A stretch of 64,000 nucleotides of DNA from Ephydatia muelleri (Eukaryota; Porifera; Demospongiae; Spongillida; Spongillidae), in assembly GCA_013339895.1 (NCBI GenBank), contig JABACO010000001.1:5420218-5484217 (forward strand), written 5' to 3'. The notes below the pieces were generated by a model. That model had not been told where the DNA came from. It saw only the letters and a list, made by a program, of their open reading frames with translations, and did not search any database. The position numbers and the translations under genes are program-made. Positions 9,839-20,978 of the stretch are shown in pieces (position 1 is the first letter of the stretch; the number at the start of each line of letters is the position of its first letter).

Positions 9839-11994
9839 GGTCAAATGAGCGTGAACAAAGACTCCAACACCAGTTCCCTGCAGACCCAGGCTCTCCTCAT
9901 ACACCACTCTAGGGACACCGCCAGGAAGCAATGGGCGAAGACTGAGGTCCTCACGCTCAACGGTGTGGCCCGGCTCTTCCAGACCCGCTGGTCCACCCTG
10001 GTGGAACTGGAGGGATTCAACAAGGCCTGGGGCACCCTGCTGGAGTTCATCAAGTCATGTGCACAGAGCCTCAGCACTGAAGTGAGTTGAAGATGATATA
10101 CAGTGTAGAGAGAAGGAGAGAGGGAGGGGGGAGAGAGGAGGAAGAAAGGAGGAGAGAGAGGAGGACGAAGAGGAGAGGGCGGAAGAAAGGAGGGAGAGAC
10201 GGGAGGAGAAGAGAAAGGAGGGAGAGGGGGAGGAGAGAAAGGATGGAGCGAGGGAGGAAGAAAGGACGGTTATGAGAGGGCGGAAGAAAGAGGGATGAGA
10301 GGGAGGAAGGAAAGTGAGGGAGAGAGGGAGGAAGAAAGGAGGAGATGGAGAGCGGGAGGAAGAACGTGAGGGAGAGAGGAGGAAGAACGGAGGGAGAGAG
10401 GGAGAGAGGAAGAAAGGAGGGAGAGACGGGAGTAAGAAAGAGCAGAAGGAAGGAGAGAGGGAGGACGAAAGGAGGGAAGCGGGGATGGAAGGTGGGGAGA
10501 GGGGAGGAGGAACGGCGGGAGCGAGGAGGAAGAAAGGAGGGAGAGGGGGTAGGAGGAGGAACGGAGGGAGATAGGGAGGAAGAAAAGAGGGAGAGAGGGA
10601 GGAAGAAAGGAGGGAGAGAGGGAGGAAGAAAGGACGGAGAGGAGAGGGGGATTGCTCCTTTCTTACCATATTGTTGCCCCCACCCATGATCATTATTTTT
10701 GCATGGTCCATAACGTCCTACGTATTTCACAAAATGTATACATGCAAGTACATGCTGGGTCTGTACATGATGAAAGAAATGGTCAAGATGGTGTCTTCCA
10801 TCCCATGATCATGTACATATAGGTGTACAGCGTACATCGTACATGTTAGTACATTTCAAGGAATGCACAATAACAAAATATACATATAAATGCTTTCTTT
10901 GCATTGATGTACATGTAAAAGCGATTATAGCAACATAGTGTAATATAAACACAGCAGTGTCCATACATGAGCACAAAACAGAGCTCACATCCAAGCCTTG
11001 GATACTTTTGGTGCCACTTTCTATTCCTACATGTAGTTCACAATGCACCATGAAGAGTTTAATTCCATCATGCATGACATGGTCATCATGTTAGCAATGT
11101 CATCAGCTGTAATGTACTAGTTCGAGATGCATTGGAAAAAGGTTCCCACACATGTACAGTATGTGTTCAATGTTCACTGTAATACTCATGCTATGGTCCC
11201 CAGACCCAACCTCCCAGCTTGCCTTGAATGCGCTTCTGGAGAGGTGTAAGGAAGTGCTGGCAAAGTTTGTGCACGAGGAGAGACTGAGTGGCCAATGTCC
11301 TCTGCCAAGGTACAAGTGGGGATGGAGTGAGGAGTTGAGGGGTGTGGTTTGAGGTTTGCATCACATGTTGTTGAATATGGTGAGTGGTTTCATTGCTGTG
11401 ATGAACAGGAGCAGAATGAATGAGGTGTCTCTTGTGCTCAAGTCAGTGAGTGTTCTGATCTCTTCACTCAAGGAGGCACAGAAGAGTTCTGCTAAAGGTG
11501 AGGCCAAGACAGTTAAGCCGTTGATCAATGTGTTGGCAGTAATGGATGTTACATGTAGTATGGACTTGTATATCATGCTATTTTGCCAAAGTGTCATTGG
11601 GGTTTCCGTTATAGAGTATAGGACCGACCAAAAGGCTAAGATCAAATACATGTACATGTCATGTCATGTTCATGTGTAGAAAGTGCCATTGGGTTATGAT
11701 GTACCTGTTGTAATGCGTAAATAGGTGCTCTTGAAATAGTTGCCTCATTCCATCACTCAGTGTGTACAGTACAAAGGCTGTCATTGCTTTTCATAATTTG
11801 CTCTCTGTAATAGACGAATCTTGATGTTTCCCTACCCCTTCCCCCCCTCCTCCTCAATAGTGGACAAGTCCATATGGAAGCAAGTGGTACTGCTCTATCC
11901 AGCACTGGTGCAGTGTGTCACGTGTCTTTCCATGGAAGTTAGAGTTGCCCTCAAGGAAGTCCTCAGCCAGTTCTCTGAACTCATCAAACCTTAA
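9839..11994 (+). pseudogene. MON2: MON2 copy 2, internally deleted: one upstream exon plus the last three exons
   Basis: Exon 9839-10081 encodes a segment with [22 protein letters not shown]. This matches the part of MON2 that should lie upstream of the exon at 1-560. It is followed by exons 11204-11309, 11409-11497 and 11861-11994 (TAA), near-identical to the last three exons of copy 1. Here the terminal exon is in frame and ends VALKEVLSQFSELIKP, matching the MON2 C-terminus. The six exons equivalent to 1-3177 are absent between 10081 and 11204, where a 550-bp purine tract sits instead. It could be a partial tandem duplicate, a chimera of two copies, or a collapsed or misjoined haplotype. 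Exon identity is secure. Whether any transcript is made is unknown. Confidence 0.8.
10085..10652. repeat. Polypurine tract of about 550 bp (GA-rich on plus strand)
   Basis: Nearly uninterrupted A/G built on GGAGG, GAGAGAGGGAGG and AAGAAAGGAGG starts at the donor of the MON2 exon ending at 10081. It ends just before the start of duplication unit 2. The Glu/Arg/Lys- and Ser/Pro/Leu-rich open frames on the two strands are composition artefacts. Such tracts can form triplex DNA and impede polymerases. Confidence 0.95.
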
Positions 11995-12533
11995 CACCAG
12001 CTGAGCCCTACGAGAACTCTCACATCTGTTGTTGCACTCATCCCCAGTCCTCTGTGTGTTAGTGTGTACAAAATTGTCTTCAGACACTTTGATAGGGTGT
12101 GTGTTGTTGTTTGTGTATGTCATCATCTTGGCAATTACAATCTTCTGTGTATTGCTTTCAAAAGGATGTAAAGACCACACCCACATGACATGTGGAAAAT
12201 TGGAGCCCTTGTGATTGATGACAATAAATGAGTGTGGTCCTTTGTTCTATCAAGGCACAGCACCATACCATTTGAGTGTCTTTTTATTGGGCTATGTTGT
12301 CTCTATTATTGAGTACCTATATACAATGGCTCCCCTTAAAATAAGCAATGTGGGTGAATGGCTGTATATAATCTACTGCATTGCATTCATCTATAGAATG
12401 ACAGTTGTCGAACAGAAATATTTAGTTACATAAGCTCATATTTCTGAGGTTGTGTGCAAGGTATAAATGTTTCATGTGAGAATTTGCATTACAATAGCTT
12501 AACACAATCACACTGCAACTACTTTAAGTGTGT
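11995..12533. other. MON2 copy 2 3' flank
   Basis: This matches the unit 1 flank and keeps the AATAAA (12222-12227). It also has about 210 bp (roughly 12250-12480) with no counterpart in unit 1 at about 4900. No gene is seen. Confidence 0.55.
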
Positions 12534-14138
12534 CCCATTGCCCCATGTATCAGTTGTATGCCCATTGCCCCATGTATCAGTTGTATGTCCATTGCCCCAT
12601 GTATCAGTTGTATGCCCATTGCCCCATGTATCAGTTGTATGTCCATTGCTCCATGTATCAGTTGTATGCCCATTGCCCCATGTATCAGTTGTATGTCCAT
12701 TGCCCCATGTATCAGTTGTATGTCCATTGCCCCTTGTATCAGTTGTATGCCCATTGCCCCATGTATCAGTTGTATGTCCATTGCCCCATGTATCAGTTGT
12801 ATGCTCATTGCCCCATGTATCAGTTGTATGTCCATTGCCCCTTGTATCAGTTGTATGCCCATTGCCCCATGTATCAGTTGTATGCCCATTGCCCCATGTA
12901 TCAGTTGTATGTCCATTGCCCCATGTATCAGTTGTATGCTCATTGCCCCATGTATCAGTTGTATGCCCATTGCCCCATGTATCAGTTGTATGTCCATTGC
13001 CCCATGTATCAGTTGTATGTCCATTGCCCCATGTATCAGTTGTATGTCCATTGCTCCATGTATCAGTTGTATGTCCATTGCCCCATGTATCAGTTGTATG
13101 TCCATTGCCCCATGTATCAGTTGTATGTCCATTGCTCCATGTATCAGTTGTATGTCCATTGCTCCATGTATCAGTTGTATGTCCATTGCCCCATGTATCA
13201 GTTGTATGTCCATTGCCCCATGTATCAGTTGTATACCCATTGCTCCATGTATCAGTTGTATGTCCATTGCCCCATGTATCAGTTGTATGTCCATTGCCCC
13301 ATGTATCAGTTGTATGCCCATTGCTCCATGTATCAGTTGTATGTCCATTGCTCCATGTATCAGTTGTATGTCCATTGCCCCATGTATCAGTTGTATGTCC
13401 ATTGCCCCATGCATCAGTTGTATGTCCATTGCCCCATGTATCAGTTGTATGTCCATTGCCCCTTGTATCAGTTGTATGCCCATTGCCCCTTGTATCAGTT
13501 GTATGTCCATTGCCCCATGTATCAGTTGTATGTCCATTGCTCCATGCATCAGTTGTATGCCCATTGCCCCATGTATCAGTTGTATGTCCATTGCCCCATG
13601 TATCAGTTGTATGTCCATTGCCCCATGTATCAGTTGTATGTCCATTGCCCCATGTATCAGTTGTATGCCCATTGCCCCATGTATCAGTTGTATGCCCATT
13701 GCTCCATGTATCAGTTGTATGCCCATTGCCCCATGTATCAGTTGTATGTCCATTGCCCCCTTGTATCAGTTGTATGCCCATTGCCCCTTGTATCAGTTGT
13801 ATGTCCATTGCCCCATGTATCAGTTGTATGTCCATTGCTCCATGTATCAGTTGTATGCCCATTGCCCCATGTATCAGTTGTATGTCCATTGCCCCATGTA
13901 TCAGTTGTATGTCCATTGCTCCATGCATCAGTTGTATGCCCATTGCCCCTTGTATCAGTTGTATGTCCATTGCTCCATGTATCAGTTGTATGTCCATTGC
14001 CCCATGTATCAGTTGTATGCCCATTGCCCCATGTATCAGTTGTATGTCCATTGCCCCATGTATCAGTTGTATGTCCATTGCCCCATGTATCAGTTGTATG
14101 TCCATTGCCCCATGTATCAGTTGTATGTCCATTGCCCT
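12534..14138. repeat. 27-bp minisatellite, unit 2, about 59 copies
   Basis: Same 27-bp unit as at 4967 but longer and more regular. Only one phase change is obvious (an extra C near 13758), so all forward and some reverse phases stay open for over 1.2 kb. Units vary at a few positions (TGTCC/TGCCC/TGCTC, GCCCC/GCTCC, CATGTATC/CTTGTATC/CATGCATC), and the variants could be used to read array history. Confidence 0.97.
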
Positions 14139-14693
14139 AGCTGGCCTAACACCTTCCCTTCCCATAATGTATGGAGTGCATTCAATACAGATTGGTAGAG
14201 TGACGTAACTACATCATGGATTGTTTTTTCACCTTAAGCAGCTTTTACAACTACATGTATGTGCACATGTTATACTGCGCTGGTCATGCTCAGCTCAACA
14301 AGGAAGGGACATATCCTTCCTGCTGTTGAGCATGACTCGCACATGTTAGATATGTCCAGACATATCTCACACTAGCTGAAAAGGTCATGCATGGGTACTT
14401 GGTTCCTGCACAGATGTACATATATATAGATCAGGTAAAACTATGTCATGCATCTGCCATGAATGTATTCTTGGTTTTCTACAATCCTTTTAAAATGCAA
14501 TCATTTTATTTACTTGTCTAATGCACAAACAGCAAAACATTTACTCATTTTCCCATCTGGTTTAAGTTGTCAAAGTCTGTGTACATGTACAAAACCAGCT
14601 GCAAGACTATAGAGTTACATTCTCTCTTGTCAAGTATTGCATAAAACACGTCACTGTCACAATAGGCTGTATCTAGCTTCAGTCTGCTGAATG
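14139..14693. other. Spacer between minisatellite 2 and PARP-like copy 2
   Basis: Counterpart of 6332-6880 with the same hairpin sequences. No gene is seen. Confidence 0.5.
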
Positions 14694-16786
14694 TTACTTG
14701 TACACAATAATGTGGCGAGGCAAAATGGCTGCCGAGTTATAAACCACAATCTCTGGATAGTTAAGGTCTTCTCCCACCTGTCCATATACTGAGTCATAAC
14801 CTGGTGGTGGACCTTGCAGATTTTGGTCAGTCTTCTTCAAAAGATACTTCCTTCCAGGGCATACATCACACAGAAGTTGTGCTCGGAATGATACTCCATT
14901 AGCGTGTGTGTAATCATGGCTTTTGGAAGAGTGAGGTGCTAAGTAGAATCCTTTGCCAAACCGCTGAAATGTTTCATCACTGATGAGCTCTTCCCTGAAT
15001 CCTTCATTTGCTATGCCGCATATGCTGCAGTTTGAAATTCGGCAGAGTGTTTTGTTGCTAGAGATATCACACTTCAGAGCAGTGCCATGAAAGTAGCATG
15101 GCTCAACTTTCGTCTCAGTCAGGCTACTCTGGTACCATTTCCACTTTTGTTCAAGTGCTCCATTTGCAATGCCCAGTATGGTGACAACAATGGGAGGTGG
15201 ACCCTTCTTCCATCCATCTTGAAAAATCTTCAGCACACCTAGTCTTTTGTGTTCCGGAACACTGCATATGCTTCCTGGAAATACAAATGTTTTTATTTTT
15301 TGAAATTATTTTCACATTTGATGGACATACCTTCGACTCTTGATGCAACTGTATACGGGTACTGGTCTGCTTTCTTTCTTGAATTTTCCCCATCTCGTGG
15401 TTTCTCTGGCACAGCACGCAGTGTATCAGTCCTTACACCTCCACCAACAGTTTGTATACCAGCTCCATCACGTGATAGAAGCCAAACCCTAGGCCACGGA
15501 ACAGTTTGGTCAAACAGATCATTCCATGATTCTACCTCTTCAAACCCAGTGGGGAGGTCTTTGTAGACTGTATTCAAATCCTTAGCTGACGCCCGTATGA
15601 CAGTGACCATTTTGGTACCTGGATAGATGTCCAGTGTGACTGTTGTTTCTCTGCTTGCATGGTCACGGGTTTCCACCACCTTAACCATTTCAGAACATTC
15701 ATGACATGTCAAATCCAGTTCCGGCTGGGTTTTGCTGAACGAATTACCATTCACCAACCAATCCTCAGTGCTCATCTTTTCTCCATCCACCATGACATAT
15801 TGTGTTATACTCATTCTCTCTGATTTAATCTCTGCGCAGAGCTCTCCGCCTTCCGTAAACTGGACCATTTCTCCTCCTCCTTCGTCCTGCCAACCATACC
15901 AAATTCCTCCTGATGATGCGACAACTCGTCTGCAGTTCTTGGCTTCTTCTTCGTTGGGCGATACGTCCAAAGACGTGATGTACTCGTTGGGGGGAGAACA
16001 AGACGGGTTCGTTGACAGGTCGTGACATTCCACTGTGCATGGCCGGTTATCAGTTGTGGCCAGCTGCTTTTTGCCGGCGTTACGCGTGGCATTCTGCATC
16101 CATTTCTCGCTCATCTCAATGCCCTTGTCGCGCAACCACTCGGCAGCGAGTAACATTTTGAGAACTTCTTGGAGTTTGGTAAAGAGAGGCTCATCGTATT
16201 TGGCGATTTGGGGAAGAACACGGCTGATGTATTTTGAATAGTTTGGCGAGAAATCAGCATTGATGGACAGCTTCGGATCAGCGTTAAACACGAGCTCGTC
16301 GTCGTATAGCCCCACTGGTACGTCCTCGGAAGATAAGAAAATGGATCCGTGCGTACCAAGGGAGTCAAAGTCCAGGTACGTAGCCAGCCCTTTCGTCTTG
16401 CTGAACTTCTCCCGAGAAAAGAATACGCTTTTTGCCTGATCCGTTTGCAGTCCAATGTTTAGACACTTCATTTTCCAATCAACCTCGAAGAGGAGCTCCC
16501 CAAGTGAGGTGCCGTTCAACCAGGGCGGATCGTAATGCTTGTATTGCCTTCCGAAGAAAGGGTGTCCGAGTGGTATCCCGAAGAAGGTAAATTGCGGCCG
16601 TTTTCCCTCGGATACCAGCCTGCAGACGGCAGCTACTTCATCTTCGGTGAGAGAGGGCGTGTGATCGCATTGATCAAAGCGTATCTCTGGCACACCATGG
16701 ACGATTGCAACGGAACGTAGCGCCCTCCCTCCGCTTGGACATCCAATAGGAAACGTGAAACCGTCATCGTAGCACGTCTTCTCCAT
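14694..16786 (-). CDS. PARP-like ADP-ribosyltransferase domain protein, copy 2 (intact)
   Basis: Two exons, 16786-15331 and 15274-14694, flank a 56-bp GT-AG intron and encode 678 residues. The last 180 residues form a PARP-type catalytic domain. HGT has the NAD-binding His at about 548. GKGFYLAP has Tyr at about 596. YPEIVVYN has Glu at about 660, aligning with the catalytic Glu of PARP1. This H-Y-E triad would allow transfer and possibly elongation of ADP-ribose. Cysteines between the first two motifs (CRISNCSICG) are unusual and could bind metal. Residues 1-485 match no domain I know. No signal peptide or membrane segment is seen, so it is probably intracellular. A kappaB-like site lies upstream. 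It runs convergent with MON2 across the minisatellite. Confidence 0.85.
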
Positions 16787-17665
16787 CTGTCTTCAATTAT
16801 TAGCTATGTCGAACTGAATCTGCTGTACGTGTTTGCCTATAAATGTGTGTAGATGGCAGTGTGCACGTGCAGTCCGATTTCGGCGGAAGTCGGGTAGGGA
16901 CTTCCCCAGGTATTTACCCTTCCAACGATGTCTACATTAAATAACGACTGCAGGAAGTTTCGTCTTTACATAACACCTTGCAAATAAATTGATGCACATG
17001 CATGCGTTATTTAATACCTGGAGTGTTCTTCAAAGGTGCTCAGCATAGATATGTATGTATACTGTGAGATTGTTAAATTTTCATCGCAAGATAGAAACGA
17101 ACGTAATTACGACCCTAGCAACACACCCGTTCATGTGGATGCATGGCCTTTCTATTTAATTTTTTAATTTTATTTATTTATTTATTTACATAAAGTGTTT
17201 CGATACAGTGCCAGAGCTTTCTATGGTCATATTAATGATGTGAATCTCTGTCGCTATCTTTCAATCCTGGATGTCATATACGCTTGGCCAATCCTGAGTG
17301 CGATCGATTCTCGACCTAAGAGGACAAACGTCACCCTGCCAAAGTTTCCGCCCTTATACACTACATTGAAATTGTAACAGCGTAAAGTCGTTATAAGTTT
17401 TTTCTTCATATTTCAATGTGAATTGGAGGTTCAGCGTATTCTACTAGAAGATGCAAGCCTTCAGAATATTGTTAACTTATTTTGCATGTGACTCCATGCC
17501 TTTCCTGATACACTTCAGTGTGTTCGGCCGGTGCATGTTATTTGGTTAGCCTTTCAACTAATGTATGCTGGAGAGTTTATGACTACAAATAGATCAAGCC
17601 ATATTTACCTGCGTTATCCCATAAGAGTCAAAGGCTGAGGTAATTAAATATAGATATGACCCTGT

Positions 17666-17670
<5 letters not shown>
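16787..17670. other. Upstream region of PARP-like copy 2 and remainder of unit 2, no gene seen
   Basis: This includes the candidate kappaB site at 16897-16906 and an AT-rich run of TATTT near 17150-17190. A short open frame around 17195-17377 has no support. The foldback insertion found at the same place in unit 1 is absent. Confidence 0.5.
16897..16906. promoter_or_regulatory. Candidate kappaB site upstream of PARP-like copy 2
   Basis: GGGACTTCCC, about 110 bp upstream of the ATG at 16786, is identical in sequence and spacing to the site at 9075. Confidence 0.4.
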
Positions 17671-17724
<54 letters not shown>

Positions 17725-17789
17725 CGTGTGTGTGTGTGTGCATGTGTGTGTGTGCATGTGTGTGTGTGCATGTGTGTGTGTGTGTGTAC
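17671..17789. repeat. (GT)n microsatellite
   Basis: GT run with GCATGTGTGT variants, equivalent to 9523-9724 of unit 1. Long open frames here are artefacts. Confidence 0.95.
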
Positions 17790-18139
17790 TACATGCTACT
17801 CCAATAGGTATCTCAACTGTGGCTGGTTGTGTTGACAACACTGGTGTGTATTGTAGCTTCAGCCACATGCAACATCTGTCCCACAGGATGTGCAATTCAT
17901 CATTATGTCCTCAAGCAACCGAATTACAAGCTCTAGAGGCTGTTTGAGCTCAGCCGGCTGTAGGCTGGTGATTGAATAGCAGCAGGGGCACTCGAGTCGT
18001 ACAGTGCTTCTTATTACCTGATGTCTTTCAAATTGTGCTCTTTCAAGTAATACTGAAGCTGTGATGACTAAGATCCTCTGCAGCCCAGTCAATCTCATCC
18101 ATTGATAAAGTACCCTTTGACCGCTTCATGTGAAGGCTC

Positions 18140-19515
18140 ACATTTCTAATGATTCTACTCGATTCATGCTCTGTTGCGTTTGGTACACTGCTCGAATTTG
18201 ACTGACCACAGGGACTTCAGAAAGCAACAGCAGCCCATCTGTATACTGTGAAGCAAGTTTGGCTTGCACAGCCTCAGCAGATACTTTAAGGCGACTTTTC
18301 ACAGCAGACGCTTCAACATTGCTTTCTTCACCAGTGCGCCAGCACTGTGCAATGAAGTCCTGCACTCTTGTGCTGAGCTCAGGGTGTTGGTTCTTCTGAC
18401 AGTGTGCCCAACCAACAATGAAATTTGCCTCAAACGATGCATACGTTGAAGTTCCAGGATTTGTTTCATTGCTCTTGCCTGCCCATCTATTGTGAGTCTC
18501 TAGTGCTTAGTATACTTCATGAATAACCATATAGAACATTGTACGGGAGTCATGAATGGATTTGGTTTCACTAGAAGAACAGTTGCCGGTATTCTTAACA
18601 CATCTTGTGCTTAGAGCAACAGCAATCAATACATGAAATGGTGATAAAAGCATCACTCTTATCATCATTAGGCACAATGCACTCCACAAAGTGAAAACGC
18701 ATTTATTTTCGCCAATCTCTATACAAGAACCATCCTCCAAAGATGCATCCTTTTTGGCTGCATTCATTTCACACATTTCTTCCCTACACTCTTCATCCCA
18801 CTCTGCCTCAAACTCTGCTGGTCCAGAAATTTTTCAAACACATTTCCAAGCTCTTTCTCTGTTTGAAACTCTTCATCAGACAATTCCACACATTTCACTG
18901 TGGACATTTCATCCATTTATTGTTCTATTTCTTCACCAGGCACATTCCCAAGCTTTTCTTCAGATACTTCATATCATTCTTCTTCTCCATGGTACTCTCT
19001 CTTCACATCGTTCTTGAAACTCTTCTTCATAGTACTCTTCGCCATCATGCAACTCCACAATGTTTCCACTAGGATGGTTGTTGAGTAACTCATCCTGACT
19101 GCATCCTTTTCCAAACATAAGTCTACTGGTTTCACATATGCACCCATTCCGAACCATAGCATACCCTTTTTTCCATAGTAATCTTCACCATCTTCTCTGA
19201 AACCACGAGCCCAAAATTTCTGCTTAAAATCAAAAATGATATATGCCGTATCTGCTGCCATATTGTTTCTAGCCTGTTTCATTAGGTACTGTTGTTGCAC
19301 ATAATGCACAACATGGGACATGTATCCGAAAGTGCGTCTTTCACATTGATGTAATGTAACGAGTGCATCAGAAAGTACACAAACATCTTTGATATTCTCC
19401 AGTGCAGCCCATCGTAGCTGATCGTAGAACAGAAATGGGCAACAGCAAGCTTCACACTCCACTTGTCCATATGAATCACTGCTGTTCTTGATACATCAGC
19501 TGTGACCTTTCTCAA
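18140..19515 (-). pseudogene. Transposase-like gene fragments of an unassigned family
   Basis: Three minus-strand open segments appear to belong to one gene. They are 19515-18974 (with IIFDFKQKFWARGFRE and YYGKKGMLWFG), about 18835-18507 (acidic, then IEIGENKCVF and a hydrophobic stretch) and about 18470-18140 (NPGTSTYASFEANF, then HPELSTRVQDFIAQCW). An Asp in a DFKxKF context followed by FRE and GKKGxxW resembles proteins repeated in invertebrate genomes that I regard as mobile-element proteins. I cannot name the superfamily. The segments are in different frames with no clear start, so the gene is probably decayed. The hAT-like element at 20061 lies upstream of it. Confidence 0.45.
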
Positions 19516-20052
19516 GGTCTAAGGTAAATTGGGGTAAGGTATTGATATACATTTAGCAATGTAGCCATTGATAGTTTGCTGATTTCTAGCTGATTATTTA
19601 CCAATTGGATTATTTGCTGGTGTTTTGAATCGGATTGATCATTTAGGTCATCAACTAGTTGTAAAACACTATGGTACAGGTGACGGACATTCATCTCATG
19701 CTCATTTGCAGTGTGTTCACTTTAGTTTATAACTCATGAAGTGTTGTCCCATAAGTGGGTAATCGTGTTCTGCTTTTCCTAACCTTTCTTCTCTTTCTCT
19801 TTCTTCTTGGTTTCATAATCATTTTTTTATCTTTATTAATTCATGAGCAGTTCATAAACAGTTTGTTCTTGGATCGGCGTGAATTTAAATGAACCTTTTG
19901 ATCAGGGCTACATGAACATTGAACAAGTGTTCAAAAGAATGTGTTTTCTCAGAGGAAATTACTATCTCAACTGCGACCATATGCATGCAGATGGGTATCA
20001 TTGAAGTGTCCATAGCAGACGTCTTCACTTCAATGATACTCATCAGCATATA
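19516..20052. other. No gene seen; perfect 14-bp inverted repeat
   Basis: The arms GTATCATTGAAGTG (19995-20008) and CACTTCAATGATAC (20026-20039) are separated by 17 bp, just left of the hAT-like insertion site. The rest is AT-rich with TTTCTTC runs. No coding exon is supported. Confidence 0.5.
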
Positions 20053-20457
20053 GTTGGTATTAAGGCTTGAAACTGGTTGTGCCGGAGCTCCGGTTAACCG
20101 GTTAACCGACGGTTAACCAATTGCGAGAATCAAATAACCGCCTCAACTGGTTATTTTTCAGCAAAATAACCGCTTTAACCGGTTGTTAAAATTTTACAAC
20201 CGACCGGTTGATATAGTGGATTTGCAGTGGTGTTTATTGCATCTAGCAATAATGCCGGGCACGAGAAAACAATCAGCGACGAGAGCGAATAACGGAGAGA
20301 AGGCTGGTGATATTTATAGCAACTTTGTTATTTAATTATAGCAACATACTATTATTATACTACTACTATTACTATAGTAATCAAGACGCTCTTGCAACAC
20401 CTCTAATAGTGAGTCCGCGCACCGCGTCTCGTTCAGACAGTGTGCGTGGACTCAGCA

Positions 20458-20817
20458 TTAGGGTGATAGAGTCAGTTCCAACCCAATATTGATGCAAGTT
20501 CTTGTGATGTACTTCGTCATCATCGCGTCTCTTCCTTTTCTGTCCCCGACAGGACCCCGTGCATCATCATCTTCTGCTTGTTTTCGGTCACGCTCTTCCT
20601 CAGAACGAGCTATGTACTGCTCACAACCGCTTAAATGTTCAAGCGGCTCCCACGTATCATCCTCATGGCTAAACCCTTTCCATCGCACGAGCCATTCTTT
20701 GCGCTTTTTTGACATTCGCTCGGCAATTATATCCTCTACAAAGTTAGTAGATGTCTTTGTACGCGGCGGGATCTGCGACATGCTTAAGGGTACGCCGCGG
20801 GCCATCTTTTTTGCCAT
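20458..20817 (-). CDS. Small chromodomain protein inside hAT-like element 1
   Basis: The open frame encodes about 119 residues with a canonical chromodomain at about 25-70: FVEDIIAER, then EWLVRWKGFS, then DDTWEPLEHLSGC. The aromatic-cage-type residues W, W and E of the family are visible. A charged tail (EEERDRKQAEDDDAR) follows. Chromodomains bind methylated histone tails, and in transposons they are thought to steer integration. It may be one exon of a larger protein. It lies within the left terminal region, between two ACCGGTT-rich blocks, so it may be a separate insertion or captured gene. Confidence 0.7.
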   Translation of the reverse strand: MAKKMARGVPLSMSQIPPRTKTSTNFVEDIIAERMSKKRKEWLVRWKGFSHEDDTWEPLEHLSGCEQYIARSEEERDRKQAEDDDARGPVGDRKGRDAMMTKYITRTCINIGLELTLSP

Positions 20818-20978
20818 GTGGCAAAGCCCGAGGTTATGCTGGCTTAGCTTTTGGTTCCATCGAGATATCGATTTTGCTTTTAATAATTGATAATCAATTA
20901 ACTGTTAAACCGGAAAGAACCGGTTGTTTTGAAGGAGGAGACGCCACGTAAATAGTGGCGCAGGCCGTGCTCAAACTC

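Larger units (their letters stand above)
3384..9839. repeat. Tandem segmental duplication, unit 1
   Basis: The block runs from ACATGCAAGTACATGCTGG at 3384 to the CTGTCCCACAGG acceptor sequence at 9839. It matches 10740-17887 almost base for base over MON2 exons, PARP-like gene and spacers. It holds the last three MON2 exons of copy 1, the 27-bp minisatellite, PARP-like copy 1, a foldback insertion and a GT repeat. It is about 700 bp shorter than unit 2. The main differences are minisatellite length, a roughly 210-bp segment present in unit 2 at about 12250-12480, and the foldback insertion present only here. Confidence 0.9.
10740..17887. repeat. Tandem segmental duplication, unit 2
   Basis: Second unit, near-identical to 3384-9839. 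It holds MON2 exons 11204-11994, a longer 27-bp array, the intact PARP-like gene and a GT repeat. The match stops at CTGTCCCACAGG at 17887, exactly where unit 1 enters a MON2 exon. Unit 2 therefore keeps that exon's acceptor but not the exon. Confidence 0.9.

Noticed and set aside
10055..10730. Ser/Pro/Leu-rich and Arg/Glu/Gly-rich open frames
   Set aside because: Pure consequences of the polypurine/polypyrimidine composition. They have no start context or homology.
4967..14138. CRISPR-like array
   Set aside because: The repeat units abut with no unique spacers, and the genome is clearly eukaryotic.
12454..14208. Open frames of over 500 residues in the second 27-bp array
   Set aside because: Same repeat artefact. 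Open in several phases on both strands at once.
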